Below, one piece after another: positions 25,579-38,440 of a stretch of DNA of 64,000 bases. The stretch lies in assembly GCF_031755915.1 (NCBI RefSeq), contig NC_083388.1, positions 3,231,501-3,295,500 on the forward strand, written 5' to 3'. The notes under the pieces were generated by a model. It did not search any database. It had not been told where the DNA came from and worked only from the letters and a program-made list of their open reading frames with translations. Each line of letters starts with the position of its first letter. Position 1 is the first letter of the stretch. The position numbers and the translations under genes are program-made. The stretch comes from Ziziphus jujuba. Taxonomy: Eukaryota > Streptophyta > Magnoliopsida > Rosales > Rhamnaceae.

Positions 25579-27097
25579 CAGTGAGGTTTGTGGAGTTTCA
25601 AAGTTCTCTTCTCCTTTTGATGAATTTTCCTTTAAGAAGTCAGAATCCATATCTTCCAAGGATTTATTATTGAAAACGTTTGTTTAGGTTGAGTAGCAAG
25701 TCATTGCTACATCCTGAAATTTTCCTACTTAGTTTGTTTAATGAATCTGATTCAGCTATGATGGTTAACAGGATATCTGTATGTTTTATAGTAAATCATC
25801 TGAAATGATTGTATTGAGTTAATGCATAATAATGAAAGGGATATGTGTTAATTAGCAATTTTGTTTTTACATTTTTTTTTTCTTGGAAAAGAAGTTAACG
25901 GAGCGTTTCACATGTTTATCCAGAAACTAAGTTCCTTGGATTTATTCTTGTAATGGACAAACACTTTTGTTTCTTGCCTGTAATTTGAAAAATTCTGTGA
26001 AATTGGCTGGCTTTGGAAGATTGCTCTGTTAGTTCATTAGTAGCATATTTAAAATCTCAACATTTCAAACCATAACAATGAAAGTCATTTATAAAAAACA
26101 CTCCGTTAAAACTTGGGTGTCAAAACCTTTTTGTGTAGCAATCATTTTCTGGGTGAGAAATTACATGAATCAGGTGCTGATAACAATTTTATTCTTAATT
26201 TTCTTTAATTATTATTATTATTATTATTATTATTATTTTCCCAATTCATCTGCTCATGGGAGAACTAGAATTATATCAAGCAAGTGGGCATTAAATCAAT
26301 GAGCAAAACGTTTTTCGTCATTGCTGTAGATAATTGATTCTCTCCACCTTCCTCAACGGTGCTGAAGGAATCGAAAATGAAAGTAGAATATGTCCCCCTT
26401 ATAAACTCACTCCACGCAGAATCATTAAATATTCATTCCTAAAATTTTTGATTGAAAGAGGTGTTTTGTCCTGAGTCTTTCATTTCGGCTTATGGACCAC
26501 CGAGTGCTCTTTAAATTGATATTGATGGAAGGCCAGGTTTCATTCTGCATTCATATTTGAATGTTTTATTGTTTTATTATTATGAATAGTTTTTTAGTTT
26601 TTGGTAACATCTGCAGTTGAAGATGTTTACTTTACATGCAAGAAATACGGAGACTGCTTTACAGGTAATTAAGAAACACTTTCATGACCTCATTGAAAAT
26701 CTAGAGACATGGAGGCCATGTTTTCCAATTCAACTTTTTATATTGCAATTTGGTAGAATTCATGATTGTAATTCTCAAACTCACATACTTTCTGAGCACA
26801 AGAAAATGTGTGTCGTCTTTAGTTAGTTCAATAAAGCCACAAATTCGTAAAATGAATTCTAAAGGCTGTGACTCTGCATATAATGGTGGTTCTCGCTTCT
26901 CAAATTAAGAGTGATAAGAGTTAGAAAACCACTGTTAAAAATAATAAAGATCAATATATTTTCTATTAGGAGTGAATTCAGCTGTTATGTGAATTGGTAC
27001 AAGATCTTTATTTTATTATTTTCACTGTGGTCCTATTGATGTAGAAAATTAGTAACATGTATGGAATTCACTAAGAGCTTAATTATGAGATCCACAG

Positions 27098-27141
27098 AAA
27101 AAAAAAAAAAAAAAAAAAAAAAAACAAACAAACAAACAAAC
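27098..27141. repeat. Poly-A run followed by (CAAA)n
   Basis: About 27 A residues and then four to five CAAA units. This resembles the tail of a retroposed sequence, but no LINE, SINE or retrogene body could be recognised upstream. Confidence 0.7.
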
Positions 27142-27763
27142 AATTTGACTTATATATTGTGCATGTGCAAACGGGTGCAACTTAATTAAACGCTTGGGTT
27201 CCTAGATGCTTTTAATGACTATGGTGGGGCACATGCATTGAAACATAATACGTGCCTGCTTTTATGTGGAAAACTTTGTTTAGCAACAACATATTAGGTA
27301 CCAAAGATTAAGACTAGACAATGTTGTTTATACCTTACACAATTTCCCTTTTAGATTGTCCAACCTTTACAAACCAAAAAAAATCTTATACATATGGTTT
27401 AATGAGCTCATTTCAACCTTTATATATACCTATCCATGTCCATGATTGTATTAATACTACATACTGCATTTCATATGAAAAATACAGATGCCAAATTGAC
27501 GTACATTGCAAGTGTTAGATTATGACGTTAGAAAACCAATAAGAAATAAAATAGGGCTGTCGAATTTGAAGTGTCAATTTCATGTACTGATTAAACTTTG
27601 TTTTCTTTCAACAATAAAATTGGGTTTGCAATAACTTCCTAGAAGCAACGATCCCATCACGAATTTTAAGTACTTAATTTAATTTTTCTTTTTTTTGGGC
27701 AACCACAGAAGTATTTAATTTCTACTTGACATATTTATAAATATACATATGTCTATGTATATA

Positions 27764-27765
<2 letters not shown>

Positions 27766-27800
<35 letters not shown>
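27766..27800. repeat. (TA)n microsatellite
   Basis: Uninterrupted AT alternation of about 35 bp in the gene-poor interval. Confidence 0.95.
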
Positions 27801-27806
<6 letters not shown>

Positions 27807-30491
27807 AATATTAATCTTTGACTTGGCATAGCTAGGGAGATTTATATGGGGCATGTAGGATACTCCATTATTTTACTCACAATTTGATATGGGTTAGCTT
27901 GGAAGACTACACATGTCCACATGGCTTTGGCAGATGGGATATAATTTTAGATTTTACTAATAAATTATTATTGGAAAAAAATATATAATTCAGTGTATGA
28001 GGCTATTGGGTGTTCGAAGAATGAAGAGGAAGAAAGAAAGTGGAAGTAATTAATTCATTTTAGTTTCTTTGTCGTGTCTAGTACTAGTAGTGTTTGGGAT
28101 CAAACAAATAATTTGACCCACAGAATATATATATATATATATATATACTAATTTGTAGGTTAGCTGTCTATTAATTCATATATTATAGAAGTTAATTCCA
28201 AGCAAATTGCGTACAAGTGATTGTTATTACCAGACACACCCTTGGTTTAAGGACATTGTTGGGATTACTCAGTACAATGTTATATTATATTATACACAAA
28301 ATGAAGCCGTACAAGTTTTACTACATTTTTATTTGATTGTTAGTTCTGACTGCATTTTATATTATTAATTTAAAGCAACATATATAGTTTCTCATCTTGC
28401 CATTCGCGGTGTTAGAAAATTATTTAGATTTCTAACAACCATTACAGCCAAAGCAATGTATCATTTTATAAACCATTTATTACAAAATGCGATTTTTTAG
28501 TTTAGAGTTTTCTATAAAATAAAATAATATTACTAAATAAACAAAATGTATAGGGATAAATGATTAAATAAATGTTGTGATTTTTCATATATATATATAT
28601 AGTTAATCTCAAATAAAGTTTATTATACTTTATTAAATTAAAATTATTAAATTATATTAAAATTAAAATTTAAAAAATAATCAAATATAGGTTATATTTA
28701 AAAAAAAATTCAAATCTATCGAAAATTGATAATTTAAATGTAATGTAAATATCAACCATTAACGCAGTCCGAAACCATTAAATATCAACCATTGCTGGGG
28801 CACGCCATCCTTTATCCTTCTAATCTTTTTTGTTTATAAAAACAAAAAAGAAATCGAAAAACAGTATCGATACTATAAACAGTGTTTTCCATTAAGAAAA
28901 ATACACTGTTTAGCGTCAAAACTTTTATCCACAATATTAATATATCAATGCCAATTTTAGTTTATGAGACTAATAATACTCACAAAATTGTGTAGTTTTA
29001 ATCCCAAAATTTATGAAATTGTTAGCATTTAATATTTTAAGTCCAAGGCCATGGATACATATATATGTATTTGGAGATTAATTAAGAAAATGGAATCTCA
29101 TTTAATGAAACCTCATCTCCACGTTGTTGGTCCCCTGCCCACGTCTCTTCAAAATCTATTCAGCAGTCCTAAGAAATAAGAACCAGAGAGAGAGGGAGAG
29201 AGAGAGAGAGAGAGAGGAACATTTTATATATATATATATATATATACTATGGTATGTAACGATAATATATTATAAGAAATAATTAATTAAAAATGAAAGT
29301 GAGAAAAAAGGTCACAAGGTAAATGCTAAGGTAGGTATAAATAAGCAAATGTGCCAGTTCATTGATGTTGGAAAAGTGATTCCTAATAACGTATGTCGTC
29401 GCTCACTCTTACTTTCCCTGTCGGTGCGTGTGTAGAACTAGACCTGCTTTTTTTTCTGCATTCATCTCTCACACGTGCAAGCGTGCATGCGAGGACACAC
29501 ACACACATACAGACTTCCATGCCTGGGCTTCAATCTCCCTTTGCTCTCTCTCTCTCTCAGTGGATATTGTACATGCGTTGAGATAGCTAGCAGAATAATC
29601 ATTATATATATAATATGTTTAAACCAAAAAAAAAAACATTTTTTTCTATTATTTGTTTATTTATATTATATTTATCAGCTTCGTCTTGGTCAGAACTTTC
29701 AAGTCTAATTTATTCTCTTTGGCCTTGCAACTAATTCCCGGCCGTTTGATATAGAAAACCAGTTGGCTCATTAATTATGGTACCCCCTAGCTGCTGTCTG
29801 CAACATGCATTGCAGAATATATGATATAATATATAATATATATTGCTTTCCAATCAAGTCTACATATATATATATATATATACAATGAAAGCTAGAGATA
29901 GATACATAGAAATGGCTAAGTGGGTTTTTCTTCTTCCTTTTTTTTTCAATGTTTCCTCCATTGGCTTCCTTGAAGTTTCATAACAAGCTAGTGGGTCACT
30001 TTCACGATATCTATATATCTGAGAAAGCTAAGATGCCAAATTGGCGGTAATTTCTTGCTTCATTACATTGGTCATTGGTTGGATAAGTAACAAAATTCCA
30101 ATAAAGTAACAAATTCCCTTTCAATGGGATTCCATATTCTCTTTTGCTAGTCTTGCTCAGACATTATATCTGTAAAGTTTGAACGTACATGAATTGCATA
30201 CCTCTTTTGATAAATCTACACAGCTTTACTTTAACTTTGTAATTGTATATATTACTTTTATTATTTTTCCACCAAACAAAAGAAGAGAAAGCTTAATTGG
30301 AATCCAATACATATCGAGTTAAGATTAAAGATTACGCGTGTCTAACAGTACTATTCACCAGATACAAAATATGAGCAAGTCATGGACCGTAGTAGTTAAC
30401 GATCGATGGCAGATCAGCTCTACAATTAATTCTATATGATTATTTTTGAAGGTAGCATCAACTTTTTGCTAGTGGAATTAAGCTGCCTTTC

Positions 30492-30590
30492 AACATAATA
30501 ATCTAACAACATGTGTAGTATTTCAAATCAATATCTATAACATAATAACCTAACTATATGTGTAGTATTTCGAATCAATATCTACAAATT
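30492..30590. repeat. ~50-bp tandem duplication
   Basis: Two imperfect copies of a unit beginning ACATAATAA(T/C)CTAAC and ending TCAATATCTA(T/C)A. No gene context. Confidence 0.8.
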
Positions 30591-32339
30591 TTCCCTATGA
30601 AAACTAATTCAATAGCAATGATTCTAATTTTAAATCTTCACACTTTAGTATCTAAAAAAAAAAAAAAAAAACAAATTATAAGTTGAGCATAAACTTAAAT
30701 ATTGATGAGATATAAGTTAATGAGAGTAACATATGCAATAGTCTGTATTGTAGAGAATCATGCCCTTTTACAACATATATTTCATGGCATTGAAGATTAT
30801 GTACTTGGCCATCATGGGAACATCCCCTAGGACCATAGACCATCAAGGTGGGTCCATTTGGCTAGAAGTGTGGCTCTCATATTGGACACAAACACCAAGT
30901 AATAATGCCTCTTGTGAATTTTTTTGTATTGTCTCTTTTCATGGAGGATATCTCATTTCTTGTCCATCAATTCTAAGCAATCTTTCTTTCCTTTTCTCCT
31001 TAAAATCTTTAATAAGGACGTCTCATTAACGCATAATCATAACACACCACTTGTATATGCTCTTATCACACGTCTTCTCTCTTAATTCAATTCATAAGCT
31101 TTTCAGGGTTTTATTTTAAACGTTGATTCATACAAGTATATCATCATGAAAATAACAAAAAGAAAAACCCAACTATCTTCTTAAAAGTTATTTTATAGTT
31201 TAAAAAGCTAGTTCTGGATTAGTCAAATTCATAATTTTATAAATGAAAAAGTATAATTATTACCATTAGGTTGTTCCTGTAAAAAAGGCTGGTTTTGCTT
31301 TTAAGGCAAAAAGGATTAGATGCATGTTTCCATATTTTAGGTTGATTTCTCAAGTATTGCATCGACCCAAAAATTAAAAAAAAGAAGAAAAAAAGAAGAA
31401 AAAAAGTCATTACATAAGACTTTGAACAAGAAGAAAGAACATCTCTGCCAATAAACCAAAACACACGATGTATGTAAGAAATCTTGAATTCAAATTTGTA
31501 CGTTTTGAATTGGAATATAATTACATTAAAATAATAGTACAATCGATGAAAACTTTGATAAAGAGGCTCACATGGTTAAAATGTAATATGTTCAAACTTT
31601 GTAATTGGTAGGCTTTATAAAAGTTGAGCATGACCAATTTTTAACACTTCCATAGTATTAACCAAAACTAAGAATGGTATAACACTTATTACAGTTTTCT
31701 ATATACCAGTAGTTAATTTGCTTTTGACCCTTTTCTTAACCATTAAAATCATTCCCTTGCGATTTCAATAAAATCTTCAGGGTCATTATGACAAAAAGCA
31801 AGTTACATTTTAACGGAAGTTGGACTACGAAGTCCAACAAATATGACATTAAACATAAATTTATCAAAATCTCCTATCTTTAAAAAGTTAGCGTTAAATT
31901 TACAAAGTCTGAAATTCTATCGTTTTTAATATTAGTTTGTTCCAACTGCAACCTCGCATCGTATTTTCTATATATATAATATATTAAACGAAGGATTAAA
32001 CAAATAAACCTGCAGTTTTATTTGTTTATTTTTTTGATAAATTAGAGCAGCGGCTATTTATTAAATTACTCATACACTTTTATATTATTATATTACATAT
32101 TTTTCTGTCTGCACTTTTATTGTTATATGAATTGTGTATATATATATATATATATATATTCGGACCAAACCTCAATAAAAAGGATTACAGAGAAAAAAAA
32201 AAAAAAAAAAGGGAAAATATTGTACCTCATTTTGCCCTTGCTTTTAATCATAGGTGTGTTGGGAGTAGGAGTTAGTGGGGCTACGGGCTTAATTTATTTT
32301 GTGGGGTCAACATTCCTCCATCATAATCCTCCTCCACTA

Positions 32340-32341
<2 letters not shown>

Positions 32342-32374
<33 letters not shown>
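32342..32374. repeat. Poly-T run
   Basis: About 33 consecutive T, roughly 0.9 kb upstream of the DUF868 start codon. Confidence 0.9.
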
Positions 32375-32377
<3 letters not shown>

Positions 32378-32838
32378 GAAACAATTCAAACAAATTTTCT
32401 ACCATCAGATTTCCACTAGAATTATTAACTGACATGAAAAAATTTTCTTTAACGTGTTTGATATTATGCAACTCAAATACCGCCATTCTATGTTCTTGTC
32501 AAATGATAGGATTTTATGATTTCTTCTTTGTCAACTTTGAATATGGTACTGAGAAATTGTCAAGAAATTAAACAGAATTTTAATAATAATAATAATAATA
32601 ATAAAATGGGTTATTAAAGTTTCTCTTATCTTTCTTTCTATATAAATATATTAATTACAAAAGCCAATGTATCGAATTGAAAGCACCCATGATCATGTCA
32701 CAAATAGTGATGATTTTCTGACCAAGTCCAACTGTTTTTTTTTTTTTTTTTGGGGGCGATTTTCTTTTCATGTATCTTTATGTCTGATATGAACTGGCAA
32801 AAAGAGCTTAAACAAGGCAAACTTGAAGGTTTTTTTTG

Positions 32839-32843
<5 letters not shown>

Positions 32844-32874
<31 letters not shown>
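32844..32874. repeat. (CT)n microsatellite upstream of DUF868
   Basis: About 15 CT units, 385 bp before the DUF868 start codon. CT-rich tracts are common in plant promoters and leaders, so this may be part of the regulatory region. Confidence 0.85.
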
Positions 32875-32877
<3 letters not shown>

Positions 32878-33258
32878 CTTCTATTCTTTAATTTTCTTAC
32901 TTATAAGATGCTGATTTTAAGGTGTGAGATAGAGAAATAGAATCACATAATATTAAATACATAGGGGCCTGTCAGAGAGAACCTGGATTTCTTTGCCTCC
33001 CTCCTAATTTATCTTCCTCTCAATGTTCCTCATTTAGAAAAATCTTAAACGACTAGCCTAGACAGTTACAATTCACCCATCTTGTCTGGCCATTCATGCT
33101 CATTAAATTTTTTTCTTAGAAAAAAAAAAAAAAAAAAAAACCAAACCATTTCTTCAATACCCCTCCATTTTCCTGCTTGCTCTACAGTTTTTTCTTTTTT
33201 GCTTTTTCTTCTTCGTTCTGTTTGGTTATCAAGAAGAGCTATTTTTCTGTACAAAATA

Positions 33259-34161
33259 ATGAGAGACGTAGTTTCTTGCTTTAGCGAGCACGCTGTAAAT
33301 GTATCACATCCTTCATGTTCTAACCATTCAAACACTGCTTGTATAACTCCAACTTTAACCCCTTCAGTCCAAAATGCAGTGACTTGTCTCTACAGACTCA
33401 TTCTCTCATCTCAGAAGCAGCTTTTGGTCACCGTCAATTGGTGCAAAAACAACACAGCCCAAGGCCTAAGCATAAATTTTGGAGATGACCCATCACTATC
33501 CTTCAAGCTCAACATGAATTCGCGTTTGTTCAGGAAGAAAAAAGGGAGCAGAATTCTTGAATCAGAACTTGGAAAGGTGGAAATTTTCTGGGATCTGTGC
33601 AATGCCAAGTATGATTCAGGGCCTGAACCTGTTGATGGGTTTTATGTCTTGGTCATGGTTGATTCAGAAATTGGTCTGATCCTAGGCAACATGGCTGAAG
33701 AAGCTGTAACAAAGAAGTTCAAAACCAGCACACCAGCAGCGAAAGTCTCTCTGATTGCAAGGCAGGAACATTGTTCAGGAAATACCCTTTATTCCACAAA
33801 AGCACAATTCTGTGATAAGGGCATTGTACATGAGATTCTGATCAGATGCAGTGGAGAGAAAGAGGGATTGAAGCATCCGGTTCTGTCAGTTTGTATTGAT
33901 AAGAAGATGGTGATCCGTGTGAAGAGATTGCAGTGGAATTTCAGGGGAAATCAGACAATTTTTGTTGATGGTTTGCTGGTTGATCTGCTTTGGGATGTTC
34001 ATGACTGGTTTTTCAATCCTGCTTCTGGGTATGCAGTTTTCATGTTCAGGACAAGAAGCGGAATGGATAGCAGGTTGTGGTTGGAAGAGAAAATGGTACA
34101 GCAGAAAGAGCCTGACAGAGTTGAATTCTCTTTGTTGATCTATGCCTGTAAGAGCTCATAA
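33259..34161 (+). CDS. DUF868 family protein
   Basis: A single-exon frame of 300 residues starting MRDVVSCFSEHAVNVSHPSC, the family-typical start. A longer in-frame extension from 33082 runs through a poly-A tract (poly-Lys) and is most likely 5' leader. The DUF868 region fills nearly the whole protein: QNAVTCLYRLILSSQKQLLV, then GLSINFGDDP, FRKKKGSR, a FVDGLLVDLLWDVHDWFF segment and a FMFRTRSGMDSRLW segment near the end. There is no clear signal peptide or membrane segment. The biochemical function of the family is unknown. As I recall, the closest Arabidopsis relative is At2g27770, which neighbours IPT2 there as it does here. An AATAAA overlaps the region just after the stop. Confidence 0.93.
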   Translation: MRDVVSCFSEHAVNVSHPSCSNHSNTACITPTLTPSVQNAVTCLYRLILSSQKQLLVTVNWCKNNTAQGLSINFGDDPSLSFKLNMNSRLFRKKKGSRILESELGKVEIFWDLCNAKYDSGPEPVDGFYVLVMVDSEIGLILGNMAEEAVTKKFKTSTPAAKVSLIARQEHCSGNTLYSTKAQFCDKGIVHEILIRCSGEKEGLKHPVLSVCIDKKMVIRVKRLQWNFRGNQTIFVDGLLVDLLWDVHDWFFNPASGYAVFMFRTRSGMDSRLWLEEKMVQQKEPDRVEFSLLIYACKSS

Positions 34162-37100
34162 TAAAATTAACCCTATTTTTTTTTTTTTTTTTTGGTTTTC
34201 CTTTTTTATTATTTTTATTTTATTCTTGTGTTATAGTTTTAAATTCTCCTTTCTTATTGAAAGGAGTGGATACTAATTCATTTTTGATCATATATATATA
34301 TATATATATATATGTATGAGAAAAGAAAAAAGTATAGTTGTAGAAAATGTAGATGGATCCGTTTAGCAAGTTTTCATCACTTTCTTTCTCTCTGTTTTTC
34401 TTCCTCAAATGGAACTGAAACAAGAAAAATTAAAGTGAAGCACATAGATTTTTGTACGGTTTTCAAGTAATTAAAATGGACAGCAAACAAACTTTTGGGA
34501 ATTTTGAAAGATATCAATGAAGATTTGCTGAAAGTGAGGTTTGTGGATTCCAAGATAACAATGAAGATTGGACAGAAAAAAAAGAAGCTGAGAATCTCAT
34601 GCTCAAATCAAGCTGTTATTCCATTTTCCTTTTTACTGTGTTTGATATGACTATTAAAAAGTTTCGTTTTTTATTTTCTAAAATACAGCAGATGGTTTAT
34701 TTCTATATTTCACTTAATTTTGAAACTCAATTCCAGATGCGTGCCTGATTTGTTTTCTCTCTATTCCAGATGCATGCCTGATTTTGTTTTCTCTCTCTTT
34801 TTTTTTTTTTTGTGTGTGTGTGTGTGTAAGTATATGCTGGATTTTTTTTGTTAATATAATGTAAAGACAAAAGGACAAGATTTCTCTTATTTTTCACCAT
34901 GCATCTTAGTGAATTTCCAAGAACATAAAAATTCCCATACAATTAATATGTGATGTTATTCCCTGCAAGTCTGCAACAATATTATTATGAGTACTGAACA
35001 TCATGGTCTACTTAGGAAACAATTGCACCGGTTCTTCCATTAATATCACAATCAACATTTCGTATCTTCATTTAGCAAGTTACCCACCTAATTATGATAC
35101 TTGACTCCAAAAAATAAAACAAAATAAATCTTGTTGTTGATCATTGTCAGAACCATTTCAACTTTGAGCAAACTAAATTTGTTAAAGAAATGCTAAGTTT
35201 GGGTTCTTGGAAACCAATCTCAAATCCAACTTGGTTTGTTAAAGCATTAACTTAAAAAGCAAAAACCAAAAATGAAAATCCATTAAATTTAGAACAAACC
35301 AGCAAAGATTATGGTAGGGAAAAAAAAAAGCATATTTCAAAATCATGTACCATATATACAAGTCTATGGTCACCTAAGCCTTAGAAACCTTGAAATTGGC
35401 CCACGAGAAACAAAAACCAATCATTATTGCCCACTTAAGCCCCGCTCCAAGGCACCTTAATTAGGACACAATAGCCCTGCAGGCTACAGAATAGAGACTA
35501 TTCAATTAATTCCTTCAATATGGACCTTATTCATGGTCCTTTTATTGATCCTATTTTTTTGGCTTTTAGGCTTTTCTGCTCAGAAAGAAAAATTGATTAA
35601 TAAAGAAGTGTAATTGGTTGAAAAACTTGGTGGTCGAATGCGCATGCTGGTCTTCATTTAGTCTAAAGTCCTTATAATGCTATTCACCAAAAAAAGAAAG
35701 TCCTTATAATGCCGTAGAAAGTACATTTGCTGATTATTTAGTCTCTTGCACATATTGAAACTATTGGCATAGAAGTTGATGTTTGATTTTTTAGGTTGGG
35801 ATATTTGCAAAATTTCTCTAGAGACATCAACTTTGTTGATCTTTTATACGACAAGTGACTCTTTCAAACTGGTTGAACCTTAGTGCATGTATTTACCTAA
35901 AAAAAAAATAAAAAGAACCATAGTGCATGTAACATCCAACTGTGTCACGTATATATAAATAATATATAGTTTTTAGAACCAAATACTGCAAATGTTAAAG
36001 TAAAGAAAAACTTAGGAAAGTGACAAAATAATGTCAGACTAATGTTGACAATTCTAGATTATACCATTGCGCCATTACAAAATAAGGAAACAATATTACA
36101 TGAATTAATATATCAGGAAAGCCAAAATTTTTGCTGAGATGATGAAAGTGATTTTTGCATAATTTGAGTTGTTAAGCATTTGAGCTTGAAAAATTGTTCC
36201 AAATTCATATTCCAAGTCCAATCTTTGTAGGAGGTCAAAGTATTATGCCTTCCACTAATTCCGAGGGTTCAATACAAAGATCCTTTCATTTTCAATCACC
36301 TTATTGACAGTCCCTATTCCCATAAAGATTATATTACTTGTTCAACGGAGAGTTTGAATTGTTACTACTTTTTAGTTGGGGTAAAAAGAAAAAATAGCAG
36401 GAACATCCTTCTCAGAATAGTAAGTTTGGTGTTATTGCACCAAATTAATATTCTGATAATCTAAAGCCATTGCTTAAAGTTTGATGGCAACCATATAATT
36501 CTGCCTGTGGCCTAACCAAAATTAGAAGTCAGGGGACACCTATATGTCTTCGTTGGATTCCTTAAGTTTTCTATCTTCCTTGGACCCCACATCCACCCAC
36601 CCAGCCACCCACACACACACACACACACAAAAACAGATATATATATATATATATATATATATCGAATACACCTATATGCCTTCCTTTGCTTTCAAAAACC
36701 ATTATTACTTTCCTTGCTCTTCTTGTGAACTTTAAGAATTTCAAAACACCTAGCTAGGGCTCTACCTTTAACTACCCTCCAACTCCACCTTTTAAATTCT
36801 CAAATGTTAGCTTGGGAGATCATGAAAATAGAAAAGGGACAAACTCAGGTGTTTAATCAGGAAGCAAAAGTATTGGTGAATATTGAACCTCTAGGTATTT
36901 GGTGTTATTCATGTGAATTAAATAGCTTTTTTTTTTTTTTTTGAATTAATTAAAATGCCCTAATCATTTGGCAGTAGTATAATAGATCTATAATATCCCA
37001 TTATAATATAATTATAAAGCTGGAACTAGAAATCAAACTTCTTCCAACTTCGCTTATGACGTTTTGACCTTTTGTTACCTGTCTTTTTCTTCATTTTTCT

Positions 37101-38440
37101 TTACCTAACATTACAAATCTAAACTAATTTGCCCACCAAATTTGATTTGATGATCTTAAACTATATATGTATAGTTTGTCTCCCTTTCAGTTCTGAATCT
37201 GATTGTCCATTTCTATTGCTTGTCTTGAAAAATGATTACAAGTCCATTTCTAACTTTTATTTCCTAGAATTGGTGGGAGCTTACCGGCCCACTCTAAAAT
37301 AAGTTGGGCAGGTTGACAAACAGTAACACTAATTATTATCTTCAAAAAAAAAAAAAAAAAAAAAAGAGAGCGAGAGAAGGAATTGAGAGTTTGCAAATTG
37401 AGGAATACCATGAAAAATTGTGGACCCCTTTGTTATTTATTTTGCTGGATTGAAAGTTGTTTCATTTTATTTTAATGTTGTTATCTAAGATTGGATCAAA
37501 TAAGATATGGTTCTAATCTGTTAGAATATTGGGGATATTTTGCTATTTGGTATACGAACCCTTGAATGCATTTCCTACTATATTCAAACATTTACATGAT
37601 TCCAATATATGCAATGAATTTCTTCACAAAATTAAGGTGAATATATCATTTTCTGATATTTTAATTAAATACAGTATGGGACCCTCAAATTTCAAAGTTC
37701 GAATATATATATATATATATATGCAAAAAGTAAGTTCAACAACGAATATGAATATTTAATGTTATTTTTTTTTTTAAAAGACAAAAAATTGTGCCTTTTC
37801 CGATTTCCACTTCTTATTTGTTAATTGGTAAGCAGAATAGAAAATCAAAGATATGTTGAGAAAAAAGGACGTGCAATGTCCCAAAAGCAAGCTGTCATAT
37901 ATTCACAAAAGCATTCGGCCAAAATAAAAAAAAGAAAAAAAGAAAAAAAGGATATGTTCACAAAAGCAACTCAGCTTAGCTGAAAAAATTGAATCAAAAT
38001 TAAGAGTGCGCTTTGAAAAAATAAATTGATTTTAAGGTCCACAGAATCTTGAGCTTGTAGCCCAAAATAAGTATTGGGTCAAATTAATATGGGCTTTAGT
38101 CCAAAATAAATATTTGGGCTTGTCAATCATGGGTATACAAATCCGACATGAATATGCTATTTGATTTCTGTTGATTTATAGTTTACCTTTTCGTCTCTCA
38201 TCATCATCTTTTCATTGTTTTTCTAGTCAGGAAACGACCAGAAAAAAGCTCAAATGAGTGAAATCATTTTTAAAAGACAAAACTTTCTTCGAATACATAA
38301 TTTTGAGCTTGGTAGTTTATTGACAAATGAATATATTTGGGAAGAGCCACCAAAATTTGCTCAATGTTATTCATATAAAACATCTAGATTATAACATCAA
38401 CAAGGCAGGAAAGTCTAAAGCTTTTGCATGATCAATCATT
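34162..38440. other. Gene-poor interval between DUF868 and the WAK-type gene
   Basis: AT-rich DNA with no supported gene. It contains a ~35-bp tandem duplication at about 34731-34800 (copies of CCAGATGC(G/A)TGCCTGATTT), a (GT)n tract near 34812 and a (CA)n/(TA)n compound near 36608-36662. Several short poly-A and poly-T runs also occur. Confidence 0.6.

Larger units (their letters stand above)
25579..33258. other. Long gene-poor interval
   Basis: The first ~1 kb probably contains alternative or untranslated 3' exons of the NFD6-like gene; one candidate lies at about 26617-26664, between TCTGCAG and GTAATTAAG. Beyond that I see no supported coding sequence, only AT-rich DNA with microsatellites, poly-A and poly-T runs and small tandem duplications. 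The GA-rich tract at about 29186-29218 and the CT-rich tract near 29547 lie in a region that could be a transcribed leader, but no product is evident. Confidence 0.5.

Noticed and set aside
27098..27141. Poly-A plus (CAAA)n as a LINE, SINE or retrogene tail
   Set aside because: No retroposed body or target duplication could be identified upstream.
29160..30030. Possible miRNA or lncRNA locus with GA-rich and CT-rich tracts
   Set aside because: No match to conserved plant miRNAs that I could recall and no convincing hairpin; only simple repeats.
30760..31029. 89-codon open frame on the plus strand
   Set aside because: No recognisable family, domain or splice context; composition is like the surrounding non-coding DNA.
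33082..33258. N-terminal extension of the DUF868 frame
   Set aside because: It runs through a poly-A tract giving poly-Lys, and the family-typical start MRDVVSCFSEHAVNV begins at 33259.
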